Numbered from the stretch's first letter, positions 16,815 through 26,252 are shown. The stretch: DNA of 64,000 nucleotides from Bacillus sp. UNC41MFS5 (GCF_000686805.1 NZ_KK366017.1:434001-498000); one strand, 5' to 3'. Translations and numbers: made by a program. The notes: generated by a model not told the origin, from the letters alone.

Positions 16815-17290
16815 CAAGAGTATCTTTCACCTAATTTTTTGAAAATGGGCTTTTGATATGTTTTGCTCTTTTTATTTTTCGGTGGCATTTGATCGAGATT
16901 TGAGATACCAGTATAAAGTTGAAGTAATGCTTTTGCTGAATTAAGGGAAAGTGTTGCTTTTGGATTTCTTACTCGTTCGTCTAATTTCCCAAAATGAGGT
17001 AGATTAAGAAAGTCAGTTTTCGTTGGAGGCATATGGAATGTGTACCTTCCACATTCAACTAGCACGTCGGATTGCTGTTGACTATTTCGCGGATTTTCAG
17101 AAAAATGGAGACCCACTTTTTTCGCTTTACCTTCGATAATTAATTTCTTTAGTGTTTCCTGTTTTAATTTGTACAATAATTTGGGATTAGGTGCAGTTTT
17201 GGCATGGCGATTCACAATAAAGATAGCTTGTGCGAGGTTGTCGATGGTTAGATTTAAATTGATTAGGGGGCCTTTCTGATCACGATTCAA
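16814..17290 (-). CDS. ykyB: YkyB/Kre-like regulator
   Basis: This 158-residue soluble protein corresponds to B. subtilis YkyB, called Kre because it affects comK mRNA stability and competence. Recognisable features are LAQAIFIVNRHAKTAPNPK (about residues 17-35), KKVGLHFSENPRNSQQQSDVLV and RYTFHMPPTKTDFLNLPHFG. The start is TTG after AAAGGAG. Whether this organism uses it in competence cannot be told from sequence. Confidence 0.85.
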   Translation of the reverse strand: MNRDQKGPLINLNLTIDNLAQAIFIVNRHAKTAPNPKLLYKLKQETLKKLIIEGKAKKVGLHFSENPRNSQQQSDVLVECGRYTFHMPPTKTDFLNLPHFGKLDERVRNPKATLSLNSAKALLQLYTGISNLDQMPPKNKKSKTYQKPIFKKLGERYS

Positions 17291-17434
17291 AATATGTTCT
17301 CCTTTCAGTTGTATAAAACATTTATATTATACCTTTTTTATAAAGAAAAAGGAATATAACGTTAATTTCATTGTAAAATATAAATAATCGAATGTACAAA
17401 CATTATTGTAAAAAATAAGACCTTTTTATAATTT

Positions 17435-17472
17435 AAAAAACTCCTAAGCTAAAATTGAGAAGGAGTTTTTCT
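17435..17472 (-). terminator. ykuE terminator
   Basis: AAAAAACTCCT / AGGAGTTTTT stem with a loop of about 15 nt, overlapping the ykuE coding boundary region. The remaining 17291-17434 is AT-rich, with no gene seen. Confidence 0.7.
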
Positions 17473-17476
17473 TTGC

Positions 17477-18349
17477 TTACTTTTCGGGTTTAAGCGTAAA
17501 AATAGTTAACTCAGGTTTTGACAAAAAGCGAAAGGGGAGACGAGTGGTTCCGATCCCTCTGTTGACATAAAGTGAAAGGGGGGAATCGTCACCAACTGAA
17601 TAAAGACCCTCTGGGTATAATTGGCCAAAGGGAGGAGTCACAAGTGCTCCCAAAAATGGGATTTTAATCTGTCCCCCATGACTATGGCCACTAAGCTGCC
17701 AATGGACCGGATATTGTGCCGCAGTTTCTGCAAGATCAGGGGCATGGGATAGTAATAGATTAAAAGTATTTTGAGGCACATTTTTCAAAGCCAATGGAAG
17801 ATTGGGATTTCCTAACATCGCATCATCAATTCCGAGCAAATAGATCATGCTTCCATCGCTCATTTTAACTTGAGCTGATTCATTTAAAAGTACGCTGAAA
17901 TCAGAGTTAATCATTATATTTCTGTAAATATCAGAACCATATCCGCCATGATCATGATTTCCAAAAATGCAGTATTTTCCAAGTGGCGCATGTAAACTCT
18001 TTAAAATCGGCATCAATTTATTAATTTCGGTATATTGATTGGGCTCGTCCATTAAATCTCCAGTAAACAAAATAATATCAGGTTGAAGACTATTAATTTT
18101 TTTTACTAATTTAGTAAATTGGTGAAGATTATATTGAAAACCTAAATGAGTATCACTAAATTGAACCAGTTTTATCCCATCAAAGCTTTTCGGGATTAGT
18201 GGATGTTTTATTTGAAGTTCTTGTATATCAAGTAATGAAGGCTCAATTCGATTGGCATATAGAAATCCACCCGAACTTAATCCAAGAAGGGTAAGGATTG
18301 AGCCAAATGATCGTCTTAAAAACGTTCTCCTCGTCTGTTTTTTACCCAT
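17477..18349 (-). CDS. ykuE: Tat-exported metallophosphoesterase YkuE
   Basis: This 290-residue protein has an N-terminal twin-arginine signal (T-R-R-T-F-L-R at 6-12, then a hydrophobic stretch to about 30). Calcineurin-like phosphoesterase motifs follow: FSDTHLG, FTGDLMDEPN, IFGNHDHGGYG and SGHSHGGQI, all with intact metal ligands. B. subtilis YkuE is a Tat substrate at the cell wall. It runs with ykyB on the minus strand. Confidence 0.92.
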   Translation of the reverse strand: MGKKQTRRTFLRRSFGSILTLLGLSSGGFLYANRIEPSLLDIQELQIKHPLIPKSFDGIKLVQFSDTHLGFQYNLHQFTKLVKKINSLQPDIILFTGDLMDEPNQYTEINKLMPILKSLHAPLGKYCIFGNHDHGGYGSDIYRNIMINSDFSVLLNESAQVKMSDGSMIYLLGIDDAMLGNPNLPLALKNVPQNTFNLLLSHAPDLAETAAQYPVHWQLSGHSHGGQIKIPFLGALVTPPFGQLYPEGLYSVGDDSPLSLYVNRGIGTTRLPFRFLSKPELTIFTLKPEK

Positions 18350-18479
18350 TTTTTCTACCAGCCTATCTTTTATTTACCTAAAAAAAGTAGAGTCTTATGT
18401 ATTTTCATTAAAAACGATAAATAATGCAAGTGGAAAGGTACTTTGTATGTGTTTATTCAAAAAAAGATAAAATATTCAT

Positions 18480-18504
18480 AAAAGCAGCCAAAGTTGGCTG
18501 CTCT
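18480..18504 (-). terminator. Terminator of the C39-like lipoprotein gene
   Basis: AGCAGCC / GGCTGCT stem with a 6-nt loop followed on the minus strand by T-rich sequence. Confidence 0.7.
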
Positions 18505-18505
18505 C

Positions 18506-19354
18506 TTAATGATAACTAACGGCTCGGCTTTTTAATGCTTTCCAAGATGATATAAATTGTTGTTTACCAACCCGTACTTTTTTTCTACCCGAAAGAGGGT
18601 CATTCAAGTAGACATAATTTTTGTCATACCCTACTAAGACGACTGCATGTAAATCAAGGGGAGTTTTAATATATTGGTTCCCGTGGTACCATCCCTCCCA
18701 ACGGTCAGGCAGGCGGTAATCCCCGGTTGTCCATACTACGACAGGATATCCAGCAGATACATGCTCTAATACTTGATCGAAGGGCTTGTTTGTTAAATTA
18801 ACCGCCCTTCCAGGAAGCTTTTGGTTGATTAGGGCAATCATTGGTTTGTCAAATACAGCATAGCCTGCTCTACGGCCAGTCATATCCCCAACAAAGCCAT
18901 CAGCAGGGTTTCCCCAACGTAAAATATCACCCTTTGGTGATTTTATCAACGGATCTAAATCCTTCCGAACAGATCGGTAAAGGTCGATTTTGCTTGTTTT
19001 TACCCCAGCATAATTTAACACCATTGCAAGACTTGTGACTTCACAACCATATCGTAACTCAGGATTTTGCTTTATTAACACTACATTCACCATAGCAGAA
19101 TCTTTTTTCCTTTGGATGGTAGTAACCGACTTACTGTTATTAACTTTATTTTTAACATTTATCACTTGCTCATTTACATCGTTAATATTGTATGGAGTAC
19201 TATTTAACTTAGCTGCTGAAGAGTTGGGTGTCCTCTCTTCTACTGTTACTGAAGAGAGAGGCTGTTTAATTTCAATGTTGTCATTGGTATCAGCATCAAA
19301 GTGACTACATCCAAACATAGGAAGGATCATGGTTAATAAACAAAGTCTTTTCAA
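18506..19354 (-). CDS. Lipoprotein with papain-like C39_2 domain
   Basis: This 282-residue protein has lipobox PMFGC (Cys16). A low-complexity Asn/Thr/Ser linker runs to about residue 90, then a C39-like cysteine-peptidase domain. The likely triad is Cys104 (RYGCEVTSLAMVL), His236 (LDLHAVVLVGYD) and Asn251/Asp252 (YLNDPLSG). B. subtilis YvpB has a similar domain. The start is TTG after GGAGG. It is not part of the B. subtilis order here, so it is probably a local insertion. Confidence 0.85.
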   Translation of the reverse strand: MKRLCLLTMILPMFGCSHFDADTNDNIEIKQPLSSVTVEERTPNSSAAKLNSTPYNINDVNEQVINVKNKVNNSKSVTTIQRKKDSAMVNVVLIKQNPELRYGCEVTSLAMVLNYAGVKTSKIDLYRSVRKDLDPLIKSPKGDILRWGNPADGFVGDMTGRRAGYAVFDKPMIALINQKLPGRAVNLTNKPFDQVLEHVSAGYPVVVWTTGDYRLPDRWEGWYHGNQYIKTPLDLHAVVLVGYDKNYVYLNDPLSGRKKVRVGKQQFISSWKALKSRAVSYH

Positions 19355-19494
19355 AACATATCCTCCTTATTAAACAACTTGGGTATAGGATATGATTGTT
19401 TCTAGGCGGCTATAATGGTATCCTTTTGGAAAAGAACGATAAACCTTACATAAGCGTATGGTATAATAAGAAAAAAAATTTTGGAGGTACTTGG

Positions 19495-20706
19495 ATGGAT
19501 GCTTTGGAAATACTATCGGATCTTGAAAATGTATTTCCCTATTTTCAACCGATTTTTAGTGCCGATGAACAAAGTGTAATTGCCTATGAGGTATTAGGGA
19601 GATATAAGTCTGAAGAGAATATCATTAGTTTAGGAAACTTTTTTCAGGATGATCAAATTCCTGATGAATATAAATACGAAGTAGATTTGATATTAGTTAA
19701 AATGGCGCTAGAAAAAGCACTGACCCTAGATGAGGATGTAAGTATATTTTTAAATAGACATGCTGATTTATTAATGTACGGGCATGGTGAGCCTTTCTTA
19801 CAAGAACTGCTTTCATTTGAAAAAAAAGGGTTCAATCTCACTCGAATTGTCCTTGAAATATCTGATCGGAATTATTCTGGGGATTTAAACCAATTTGATC
19901 ACTTACTGCAATATTATCGAACTTATGGGATAAAAATAGCCATTGCAAGAATTGATAGTGAAAGTCATTATTTTGAACGGATTGGGCAACTGGAACCAGA
20001 TATTTTGAAAATTAACTTACAGGCTTTAAAATCAACATCAACAGGAATAAATTTTAACGATGTATTGTTTTCGTTATCCCTTTTGGCAAGGAAAATAGGT
20101 GCAACCCTCTTATTTGAGAATATTGAGATGAGTTATCAGCTGCAATTTGCATGGAAAAATGGCGGCCGCTATTATCAGGGATATTATTTACATCCGCCAG
20201 CACCTGAATTTATTCAACCTGATTTGTTGAAAGAACGCTTGAAAGATAAGTTTCATGACTTTATTTCCTATGAAAAAAAGAAATTAGAGGCCGTTTATAC
20301 GACGGCAGAAACCTTTCAAGCTAAGGTCCAAGAGATTGTGATGAAAAACAGGAATGGAACATATCAAACCCTTTTTCAGGCTCTAATAAAAGAATTAGAC
20401 CAGATAGCCTTTAGGATGTATGTATGTGATGAGGATGGCTTCCAAAAATCTGTTAATATTTTCAAGGGGATAGATGGATGGATTGAACAAGCAGAATACA
20501 TTTTAAAGAACTGGAGCTGGCGGCCATATTTTTTAGAAAATATTATTAAAATGAGAAATGAGCGAAAAGGGATCTTATCTGACTTATACTCTGATATAGA
20601 AACTGGAGAAACCATTCGTACTTTTTCTTTTCCTATGAATGGGGATGATTATTTGTTTATTGATATTGCCTATCAATACTTATTCCAAAACGACCAATTA
20701 CTTTAA
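19495..20706 (+). CDS. ykuI: EAL-domain c-di-GMP-binding protein YkuI
   Basis: This 403-residue protein has an EAL domain (about 1-250) and a PAS-like C-terminal domain, as in B. subtilis YkuI. The signature is YEVLGR rather than EAL, and YYRTYGIKIAIARID follows. B. subtilis YkuI binds c-di-GMP but is not known to degrade it. ATG 19495 has TTGGAGGT upstream; a longer frame from 19396 starts with TTG and has no conservation. Confidence 0.92.
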   Translation: MDALEILSDLENVFPYFQPIFSADEQSVIAYEVLGRYKSEENIISLGNFFQDDQIPDEYKYEVDLILVKMALEKALTLDEDVSIFLNRHADLLMYGHGEPFLQELLSFEKKGFNLTRIVLEISDRNYSGDLNQFDHLLQYYRTYGIKIAIARIDSESHYFERIGQLEPDILKINLQALKSTSTGINFNDVLFSLSLLARKIGATLLFENIEMSYQLQFAWKNGGRYYQGYYLHPPAPEFIQPDLLKERLKDKFHDFISYEKKKLEAVYTTAETFQAKVQEIVMKNRNGTYQTLFQALIKELDQIAFRMYVCDEDGFQKSVNIFKGIDGWIEQAEYILKNWSWRPYFLENIIKMRNERKGILSDLYSDIETGETIRTFSFPMNGDDYLFIDIAYQYLFQNDQLL

Positions 20707-20924
20707 AGGATTGAATGAATAATACCCCAAATTCGTTCATATAGAAAAAATTACCCTATTTTTTTATTTTTACTTGGACAAATGGTCGGTGTTATTTTAT
20801 TCTTTTAATATTGGCATATTTAAATGCGACTGGAAAATTATGAAAGTCATCCACTCGGATAGAAAAATGCTAAATGAGAAATATAATTGTAGATGTTTGT
20901 TTGGTTGGAAAGGAGTCGAAGCAT

Positions 20925-21161
20925 ATGTCACAGCTTCAAGGTATATTAACAAGGTTAAAAAATCTTCAGGAAACAGCAAATAGTGGTGAACCAGCACAAC
21001 GCTATTTCGAAGTAAACGGAGATCGAAAGTGTCAAGTAACATTTCATCCGAAAACGGAGACATTTGAATTAGAAGTATATAATGAAAAGGAAAAACCAAA
21101 ACGTTATCAATTTGATAATATTGATATGATTACAATTGAAATTTTTGATTTGATTCAATAA
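20925..21161 (+). CDS. ykuJ: YkuJ-like small protein
   Basis: This 78-residue protein starts at ATG 20925 behind AAAGGAG. It matches the length and position of B. subtilis YkuJ (MSQLQGILTRLKNLQE at the N terminus). Predicted fold: helix followed by a curled beta sheet (CQVTFHPKTETFELEVYN). Function unknown. In B. subtilis ykuK, ykzF and abbA follow; here they are missing and ykuL comes next. Confidence 0.88.
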   Translation: MSQLQGILTRLKNLQETANSGEPAQRYFEVNGDRKCQVTFHPKTETFELEVYNEKEKPKRYQFDNIDMITIEIFDLIQ

Positions 21162-21187
21162 GGAACCTTAAGGGTTCCTTTCTTTTT
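21160..21187 (+). terminator. ykuJ terminator
   Basis: AAGGAACC / GGTTCCTT stem followed by TCTTTTT. Confidence 0.85.
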
Positions 21188-21312
21188 CATGTCGTGCACA
21201 ATGGTGGAGGAGGCGGAAACGTTCCCAGCGTTACGGTGCCAAAATTAGCACAGACTCCTGAATACTATGGTAGAATGTAACTGTAGAAAAACAAATTTGA
21301 GGAGTTACGGTT

Positions 21313-21765
21313 ATGATCAGTCTTCCTAACGATGAATTTTTAAAATTAACGATAAAAGAATTAATGATCCCCTCTGAACGGGTCGCGCATGTGCAAATTG
21401 GGAATAACCTCGAACATGCCTTATTAGTTTTAACAAAGAGCGGTTACACGGCGATTCCTGTGTTAGATCCCCATTACAAACTTCATGGGTTAATTAGCAC
21501 ACCAATTATTATGGATTCAATTCTAGGATTGGAACGAATTGAGTTTGAACAACTTGAGAAAAAACGCGTAGAAGAGATTATGAAAAGCTCGGTACCGCGC
21601 GTGAAAATTTCTGCATCTATAAAAAAATGCCTTGAGTTACTTGTTACTCAACCTTTTTTATGTGTAGAGACTGAAGATGGTTATTTTGAAGGGATTTTAC
21701 CAAGAAGCACTTTATTAAATCAATTAAATAAAATAATTAATAAATTTCAAAACAGTGAAAAATGA
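21313..21765 (+). CDS. darB: CBS-domain c-di-AMP receptor DarB (YkuL/CbpB)
   Basis: This 150-residue protein has two CBS motifs (about 10-65 and 80-140), including NNLEHALLVLTKSGYTAIPVLD. It corresponds to B. subtilis YkuL. There, DarB without c-di-AMP binds the (p)ppGpp synthetase Rel and pyruvate carboxylase, so it links potassium/c-di-AMP status to the stringent response and oxaloacetate supply. The pyc gene is in this same window. ATG follows TGAGGAG. Confidence 0.92.
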   Translation: MISLPNDEFLKLTIKELMIPSERVAHVQIGNNLEHALLVLTKSGYTAIPVLDPHYKLHGLISTPIIMDSILGLERIEFEQLEKKRVEEIMKSSVPRVKISASIKKCLELLVTQPFLCVETEDGYFEGILPRSTLLNQLNKIINKFQNSEK

Positions 21766-21771
21766 TGCTTT

Positions 21772-21802
21772 TAGGCTCCCGAAATGGGAGCTTGATTTTT
21801 TT
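21772..21802 (+). terminator. darB terminator
   Basis: AGGCTCCC / GGGAGCTT stem, loop GAAAT, then seven T. Confidence 0.8.
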
Positions 21803-21820
21803 AAAGTTTGAGGTGGTTAT

Positions 21821-23332
21821 ATGAGTATTCCTACTGGTAAGATTACCAAAGAAAGTTCACAAAGAAAGCAAACAAAAAAACCACTAGTATTAGCATCAGT
21901 GATGTTAGCAATGTTTATGGGAGCGATTGAAGCCACGATTGTTTCCACTGCCATGCCGGCAATTGTGGCTGACCTCGGCGGGTTTACCCTGTATAGCTGG
22001 GTATTTTCAGCTTACTTGCTAATGAACTCTGTAACCGTTCTCATCTATGGGAAATTATCGGACTTATTCGGGCGGAAACCCATTCTTACAATTGGTATTA
22101 TTATCTTTTTAATCGGATCAATTCTATGTGGATTTGCTACTTCCATGAAAATGCTGATTATATTTCGTTTGATTCAAGGGTTTGGCGCTGGGGCTGTTAC
22201 ATCAATCGCGACAACCATCGTTGGTGATATCTACACTACTGAAGAAAGAGCGAAAATTCAGGGATATCTATCTAGTGTTTGGGGTATTTCAGCAATTACA
22301 GGACCAGCTGTTGGGGGCTTACTTGTTCAATATGTAAGCTGGCATTATGTTTTCTGGATTAACATTCCACTTGGGATTCTTTCATTAGTGGGACTCTGGA
22401 TGTTTTTACATGAAGAAATCAGCAAGAAAAAACATGAGATAGATTATCTTGGTGCTCTATTGATGACATTTACGATTTCTTCCCTGATGTTTATTCTTGT
22501 CGAAGGTGGAAGTCGCTTTGCGTGGGGTTCTTGGCAGACACTAAGCTTATTTGTATTTAGTGCTTTAACATTACTTGGGTTCGTGCTTCAGGAAAGCCGT
22601 GCTAAGGAGCCGGTTATGCCATTTGCAATATGGAAGGAACGTTCGATTCTTATCGCTAACACAACCTCGCTAACAACGGGTATTATGTTAATTGGAATCT
22701 CGAGCTTGTTACCAACATTTGTCCAAGGTGTGATGGAACAAACACCTATTGTCGCAGGATTTACATTGACAACGATGTCAATAGGCTGGCCTATAGCATC
22801 CACTCTTGCTGGACGATGGCTGATTACCATTGGGTATCGAAAAACATCAATAATTGGCGGGGTGTCCTTAATCATCGGCAGTATCGCTTTTGTGACGATG
22901 TCAGCATCATCTGGGCCTCTATGGGCAGCGGTGGGTTCATTTTTGGTAGGATTAGGAATGGGCTTAACATCCACAGCATTTATTGTCTCAATTCAAAGCA
23001 CTGTCGGTTGGGAACATAGAGGAATCGCCACCGCATCTAATATGTTTATGCGAAATCTTGGAAATACAATAGGAGCAGCATTACTAGGAGGTATCCTAAA
23101 TAATCGGCTAAGTCAGTATTTCAGCCAAAATGGACATCCCTATTCAGTGGATGATGTCAATATCCTCTTAAAATCGACGGAACGTGACCATCTCTCTGAA
23201 TCAGTGCGAAGTATCTTGCAGAATGGATTGACCCATTCCCTGCACTTTGTTTATTATGTTGTCCTTGCTTTTGCTGTTATTAGTTTACTATTAATATTTT
23301 TTATACCGAAAAAGATTGATAGCTCTGTGTAA
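21821..23332 (+). CDS. DHA2-type MFS multidrug exporter (EmrB/QacA family)
   Basis: This 503-residue protein has about 14 membrane segments. The motif-A loop is GKLSDLFGRKP (about residue 77), and motif C appears in ISAITGPAVGGLLV. It probably exports drugs or metabolites by proton antiport; the substrate is unknown. ATG follows GAGGTGG. It sits between ykuL and ccpC, where B. subtilis has no such gene, so it is an insertion relative to that order. Confidence 0.9.
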   Translation: MSIPTGKITKESSQRKQTKKPLVLASVMLAMFMGAIEATIVSTAMPAIVADLGGFTLYSWVFSAYLLMNSVTVLIYGKLSDLFGRKPILTIGIIIFLIGSILCGFATSMKMLIIFRLIQGFGAGAVTSIATTIVGDIYTTEERAKIQGYLSSVWGISAITGPAVGGLLVQYVSWHYVFWINIPLGILSLVGLWMFLHEEISKKKHEIDYLGALLMTFTISSLMFILVEGGSRFAWGSWQTLSLFVFSALTLLGFVLQESRAKEPVMPFAIWKERSILIANTTSLTTGIMLIGISSLLPTFVQGVMEQTPIVAGFTLTTMSIGWPIASTLAGRWLITIGYRKTSIIGGVSLIIGSIAFVTMSASSGPLWAAVGSFLVGLGMGLTSTAFIVSIQSTVGWEHRGIATASNMFMRNLGNTIGAALLGGILNNRLSQYFSQNGHPYSVDDVNILLKSTERDHLSESVRSILQNGLTHSLHFVYYVVLAFAVISLLLIFFIPKKIDSSV

Positions 23333-23351
23333 CTTTCACAGGGCTTTTTTT
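23321..23351 (+). terminator. Terminator of the MFS exporter gene
   Basis: AGCTCTGTG / CACAGGGCT stem overlapping the stop codon, then seven T; it ends next to the ccpC Shine-Dalgarno. Confidence 0.8.
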
Positions 23352-23365
23352 AAGGAGTGGTCAGT

Positions 23366-24253
23366 TTGTCCTCATTATCTGAATTTCAGCTATTATCTGT
23401 ATTGGCCCAGGAAATGAATATGCGAAAGGCGTCTGAACGACTATTTGTTTCACAACCCGCCCTTTCACAACGATTGCAAACGATTGAAAAAGATTGGGGA
23501 ACTAAACTATTTATTCGCTCACAAAAAGGTTTAGCACTAACTCCTGCTGGTGAACATGTTATTCAATTTGTTAATGATGTGCTTACCAAGCAAGAAAAGG
23601 TCCGTGAAACTATCTATTCTCTTCAATCAGGGGTGTCAGGCACTTTAAAAATTGCTGTTGCATCGATTGTAGGGCAAAACTGGCTTCCGCAAGTGTTGAA
23701 GAAATTTATTGATAGATATCCTCAAGCCAAAATTTCATTAGTGACCGGATGGAGCAGCGAAATTTTAAAATCCTTGTATGAGGATCAAGCTCATATTGGA
23801 ATTATTCGCGGAACCCCTGATTGGAAAGGTGTTAAGGTCCACCTTTTTAATGACCCTTTCTATTTAGTTGACAGGGAAATTACTAGTCCTGAACAAGTGT
23901 TACATACGGATCGCCCGTTCATTCAATTCAAAAGTGACTCAAATTATTATCAAGAAATTCAGGATTGGTGGATGCGAAATTTTAAGACTTCACCAAAAAG
24001 GACAGTAGTCGTCGATCAAATTGAAACCTGTAAACAAATGGCCTTTAATGGTATCGGTTATGCCATACTACCAGCGATAACATTAACGAAAACTGACAGG
24101 GATATTTTCAAAATACCGCTTGTTGATGAGAATAATCACCCCTTAAAACGTGATACATGGCTACTGGGCTATGAATCAGCCTTTCAACTAAAGCAAGTTA
24201 AAGCTTTTGTCGAATTAATTAAGGAATATATCGCAGAATCTTCAGAAGAATAA
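23366..24253 (+). CDS. ccpC: LysR-type regulator CcpC
   Basis: This 295-residue protein has an N-terminal LysR helix-turn-helix (MRKASERLFVSQPALSQRLQTIE) and a C-terminal effector domain. It matches B. subtilis CcpC (YkuM), the citrate-responsive repressor of citZ and citB. TTG 23366 is chosen because AAGGAG ends 8 nt upstream and the homolog begins at the same residue; an in-frame GTG at 23357 overlaps the Shine-Dalgarno. Position before dapH is as in B. subtilis, apart from missing flavodoxin genes. Confidence 0.93.
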   Translation: MSSLSEFQLLSVLAQEMNMRKASERLFVSQPALSQRLQTIEKDWGTKLFIRSQKGLALTPAGEHVIQFVNDVLTKQEKVRETIYSLQSGVSGTLKIAVASIVGQNWLPQVLKKFIDRYPQAKISLVTGWSSEILKSLYEDQAHIGIIRGTPDWKGVKVHLFNDPFYLVDREITSPEQVLHTDRPFIQFKSDSNYYQEIQDWWMRNFKTSPKRTVVVDQIETCKQMAFNGIGYAILPAITLTKTDRDIFKIPLVDENNHPLKRDTWLLGYESAFQLKQVKAFVELIKEYIAESSEE

Positions 24254-24328
24254 GGTGGTTTTTCTTGTTTTCAGTTCTTTTGTTTGATAAAGTAATTTTT
24301 AGTAACGACAACAATAGGGGGCCTTCAA

Positions 24329-25039
24329 ATGAAAATGATGGATGCAAATGAAATTATTTCTTTTATTCAAAACAGCAAAAAATCTACACCAGTAAAGGTT
24401 TATGTAAAAGGTGAATTAGAAGGAATAGATTTTGGTACTGATACAAAAACCTTTATTAATGGGAATACCGGTGTTCTTTTTGGTGAATGGTCTGAAATTA
24501 ATGAAATATTAGAAGCGAATAAAGCGAGCATTGAAGATTACGTAGTTGAAAATGACCGCCGTAATTCTGCAATTCCTTTACTAGATATGAAGCATATAAA
24601 TGCGCGGATTGAGCCAGGAGTCGTTATCCGTGATCAAGTTGAGATTGGGGATAATGCTGTTATTATGATGGGATCTGTTATCAATATTGGTGCAGTGATT
24701 GGCGAAAAATCCATGATCGATATGGGTGTTGTCCTTGGCGGTAGAGCAACAGTAGGGAAGAATTGTCATATTGGAGCTGGAACAGTATTAGCGGGGGTAA
24801 TCGAACCACCATCTGCTAAACCCGTTGTAATTGAAGATGACGTTCTTATTGGAGCAAATGCCGTTGTCCTTGAAGGGGTAAGAGTTGGACAAGGTTCAGT
24901 AGTTGCTGCAGGTGCAGTAGTTACTCAAGATGTAGCGCCATACACAGTTGTAGCTGGAATGCCTGCTAGGAAAATAAAAGATATCGATGAAAAAACGAAA
25001 TCGAAAACAGAAATTATGCAAGAACTTCGACAACTATAA
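24329..25039 (+). CDS. dapH: 2,3,4,5-tetrahydropyridine-2,6-dicarboxylate N-acetyltransferase
   Basis: This 236-residue enzyme N-acetylates tetrahydrodipicolinate in the acetylated diaminopimelate pathway. Residues 90-205 show left-handed beta-helix hexapeptide repeats ([35 protein letters not shown]). The length equals B. subtilis DapH (YkuQ). ATG follows AGGGGGC. It is followed by a palindromic repeat, a hairpin and dapL. Confidence 0.95.
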   Translation: MKMMDANEIISFIQNSKKSTPVKVYVKGELEGIDFGTDTKTFINGNTGVLFGEWSEINEILEANKASIEDYVVENDRRNSAIPLLDMKHINARIEPGVVIRDQVEIGDNAVIMMGSVINIGAVIGEKSMIDMGVVLGGRATVGKNCHIGAGTVLAGVIEPPSAKPVVIEDDVLIGANAVVLEGVRVGQGSVVAAGAVVTQDVAPYTVVAGMPARKIKDIDEKTKSKTEIMQELRQL

Positions 25040-25046
25040 AAGTGGT

Positions 25047-25066
25047 AGCGCCTAGGCGCTGGAGCT
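25047..25066. repeat. Short palindromic repeat, copy 1
   Basis: AGCGCCTAGGCGCTGGAGCT, whose first 14 bases are a perfect palindrome, recurs at 29401-29420. Here it lies between dapH and dapL in truncated form; the left arm beyond the core is missing. Confidence 0.75.
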
Positions 25067-25080
25067 AGATAGTAAAAGAC

Positions 25081-25112
25081 GAAGCGTGGATTCTTTCCAC
25101 GCTTCTTTTATA
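25081..25112 (+). terminator. Hairpin with T-rich tail between dapH and dapL
   Basis: GAAGCGTGG / CCACGCTTC stem with loop ATTCTTT or similar, then CTTTTAT. It could terminate dapH transcripts or attenuate dapL, whose Shine-Dalgarno is just downstream. Confidence 0.55.
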
Positions 25113-25130
25113 GGGAGGAAAGGTAATCAA

Positions 25131-26252
25131 ATGAATCATTTTATCAAAATCCGCCGTGACCTTCATCAAATCCCAGAACTAGGATTCCAAGAGTTTAAAA
25201 CACAGGCATACATATTACAATATCTTGAGTCTTTGCCACAAGACCGAATGACAATAAAGAAATGGAAGACTGGCTTGTTTGTTAAGATCCACGGTATAAA
25301 TCCTCATCAAACAATTGGTTACAGAACAGATATTGATGGATTGCCTATAAGTGAAGATACAGGCTTACCCTTTTCATCTACACATAATGACAAGATGCAT
25401 GCTTGTGGACATGATTTTCACATGAGCATCGCTCTTGGGGTACTTACTTATTTCACAGAAAATCCAATTAAAGATGACCTTTTATTTGTTTTCCAACCGG
25501 CCGAGGAAGGACCTGGCGGAGCGGAACCAATGTTAAAATCAGAAGAAATGCAAGAATGGAAGCCTGACCTAATTTTTGCCCTACATATCGCACCAGAGTA
25601 TCCCGTTGGTTCAATAGCATTGAAGGAAGGGTTATTATTTGCAAATACCTCTGAATTGTTTATTGACCTTAAAGGCAAGGGGGGGCATGCAGCAAGACCA
25701 CACGAAACGAATGATATGGTGGTTGCCGCCTGTTCATTGGTCAATCAGCTCCAAACCATTGTTTCGAGAAATGTTGACCCATTAGATAGTGCTGTGATAA
25801 CTATTGGGAAAATTACTGGAGGCACAGTCCAAAACATCATTGCAGAAAAAGCCAGACTTGAAGGAACGATTAGATCGCTTTCAGCTGAATCAATGAAAAA
25901 GGTTAAACATCGCATTGAAGCAATTGTTAAAGGAATCGAAGCAGGCTTTGAATGTGAAGCCTCCATCGATTATGGTTCGATGTACCATCAAGTATATAAC
26001 ACTGAGTTGATCACAAGAGACTTTATGAAATATATTCAAGAAGTAACAGATGTGGATGTCATTGAGTGTAAGGAAGCGATGACAGGTGAAGACTTTGGTT
26101 ATATGCTTAAAGAAATCCCAGGGCTTATGTTTTGGCTTGGTGTAGAATCACCATATGGTTTACACCATGCAAAGTTAAATCCACATGAAGAAGCAATTGG
26201 TGTAGCGATTAAAGTTATTTCATCTTATTTTTCTCATCTGGGGAATAGATAA
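25131..26252 (+). CDS. dapL: N-acetyldiaminopimelate deacetylase
   Basis: This 373-residue M20-family amidohydrolase removes the acetyl group from N-acetyl-LL-diaminopimelate. Metal-ligand motifs are [14 protein letters not shown] and the Glu pair in [13 protein letters not shown]; a dimerisation domain with [11 protein letters not shown] follows. It matches B. subtilis DapL (YkuR). ATG 25131 follows GGGAGGAAAGG; an upstream extension runs through the hairpin repeat and is not credible. Confidence 0.93.
   Translation: MNHFIKIRRDLHQIPELGFQEFKTQAYILQYLESLPQDRMTIKKWKTGLFVKIHGINPHQTIGYRTDIDGLPISEDTGLPFSSTHNDKMHACGHDFHMSIALGVLTYFTENPIKDDLLFVFQPAEEGPGGAEPMLKSEEMQEWKPDLIFALHIAPEYPVGSIALKEGLLFANTSELFIDLKGKGGHAARPHETNDMVVAACSLVNQLQTIVSRNVDPLDSAVITIGKITGGTVQNIIAEKARLEGTIRSLSAESMKKVKHRIEAIVKGIEAGFECEASIDYGSMYHQVYNTELITRDFMKYIQEVTDVDVIECKEAMTGEDFGYMLKEIPGLMFWLGVESPYGLHHAKLNPHEEAIGVAIKVISSYFSHLGNR

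Noticed and set aside
20774..20983. 69-codon open frame before ykuJ
   Set aside because: It overlaps the start of ykuJ in another frame and lacks a ribosome-binding site and coding-like composition.
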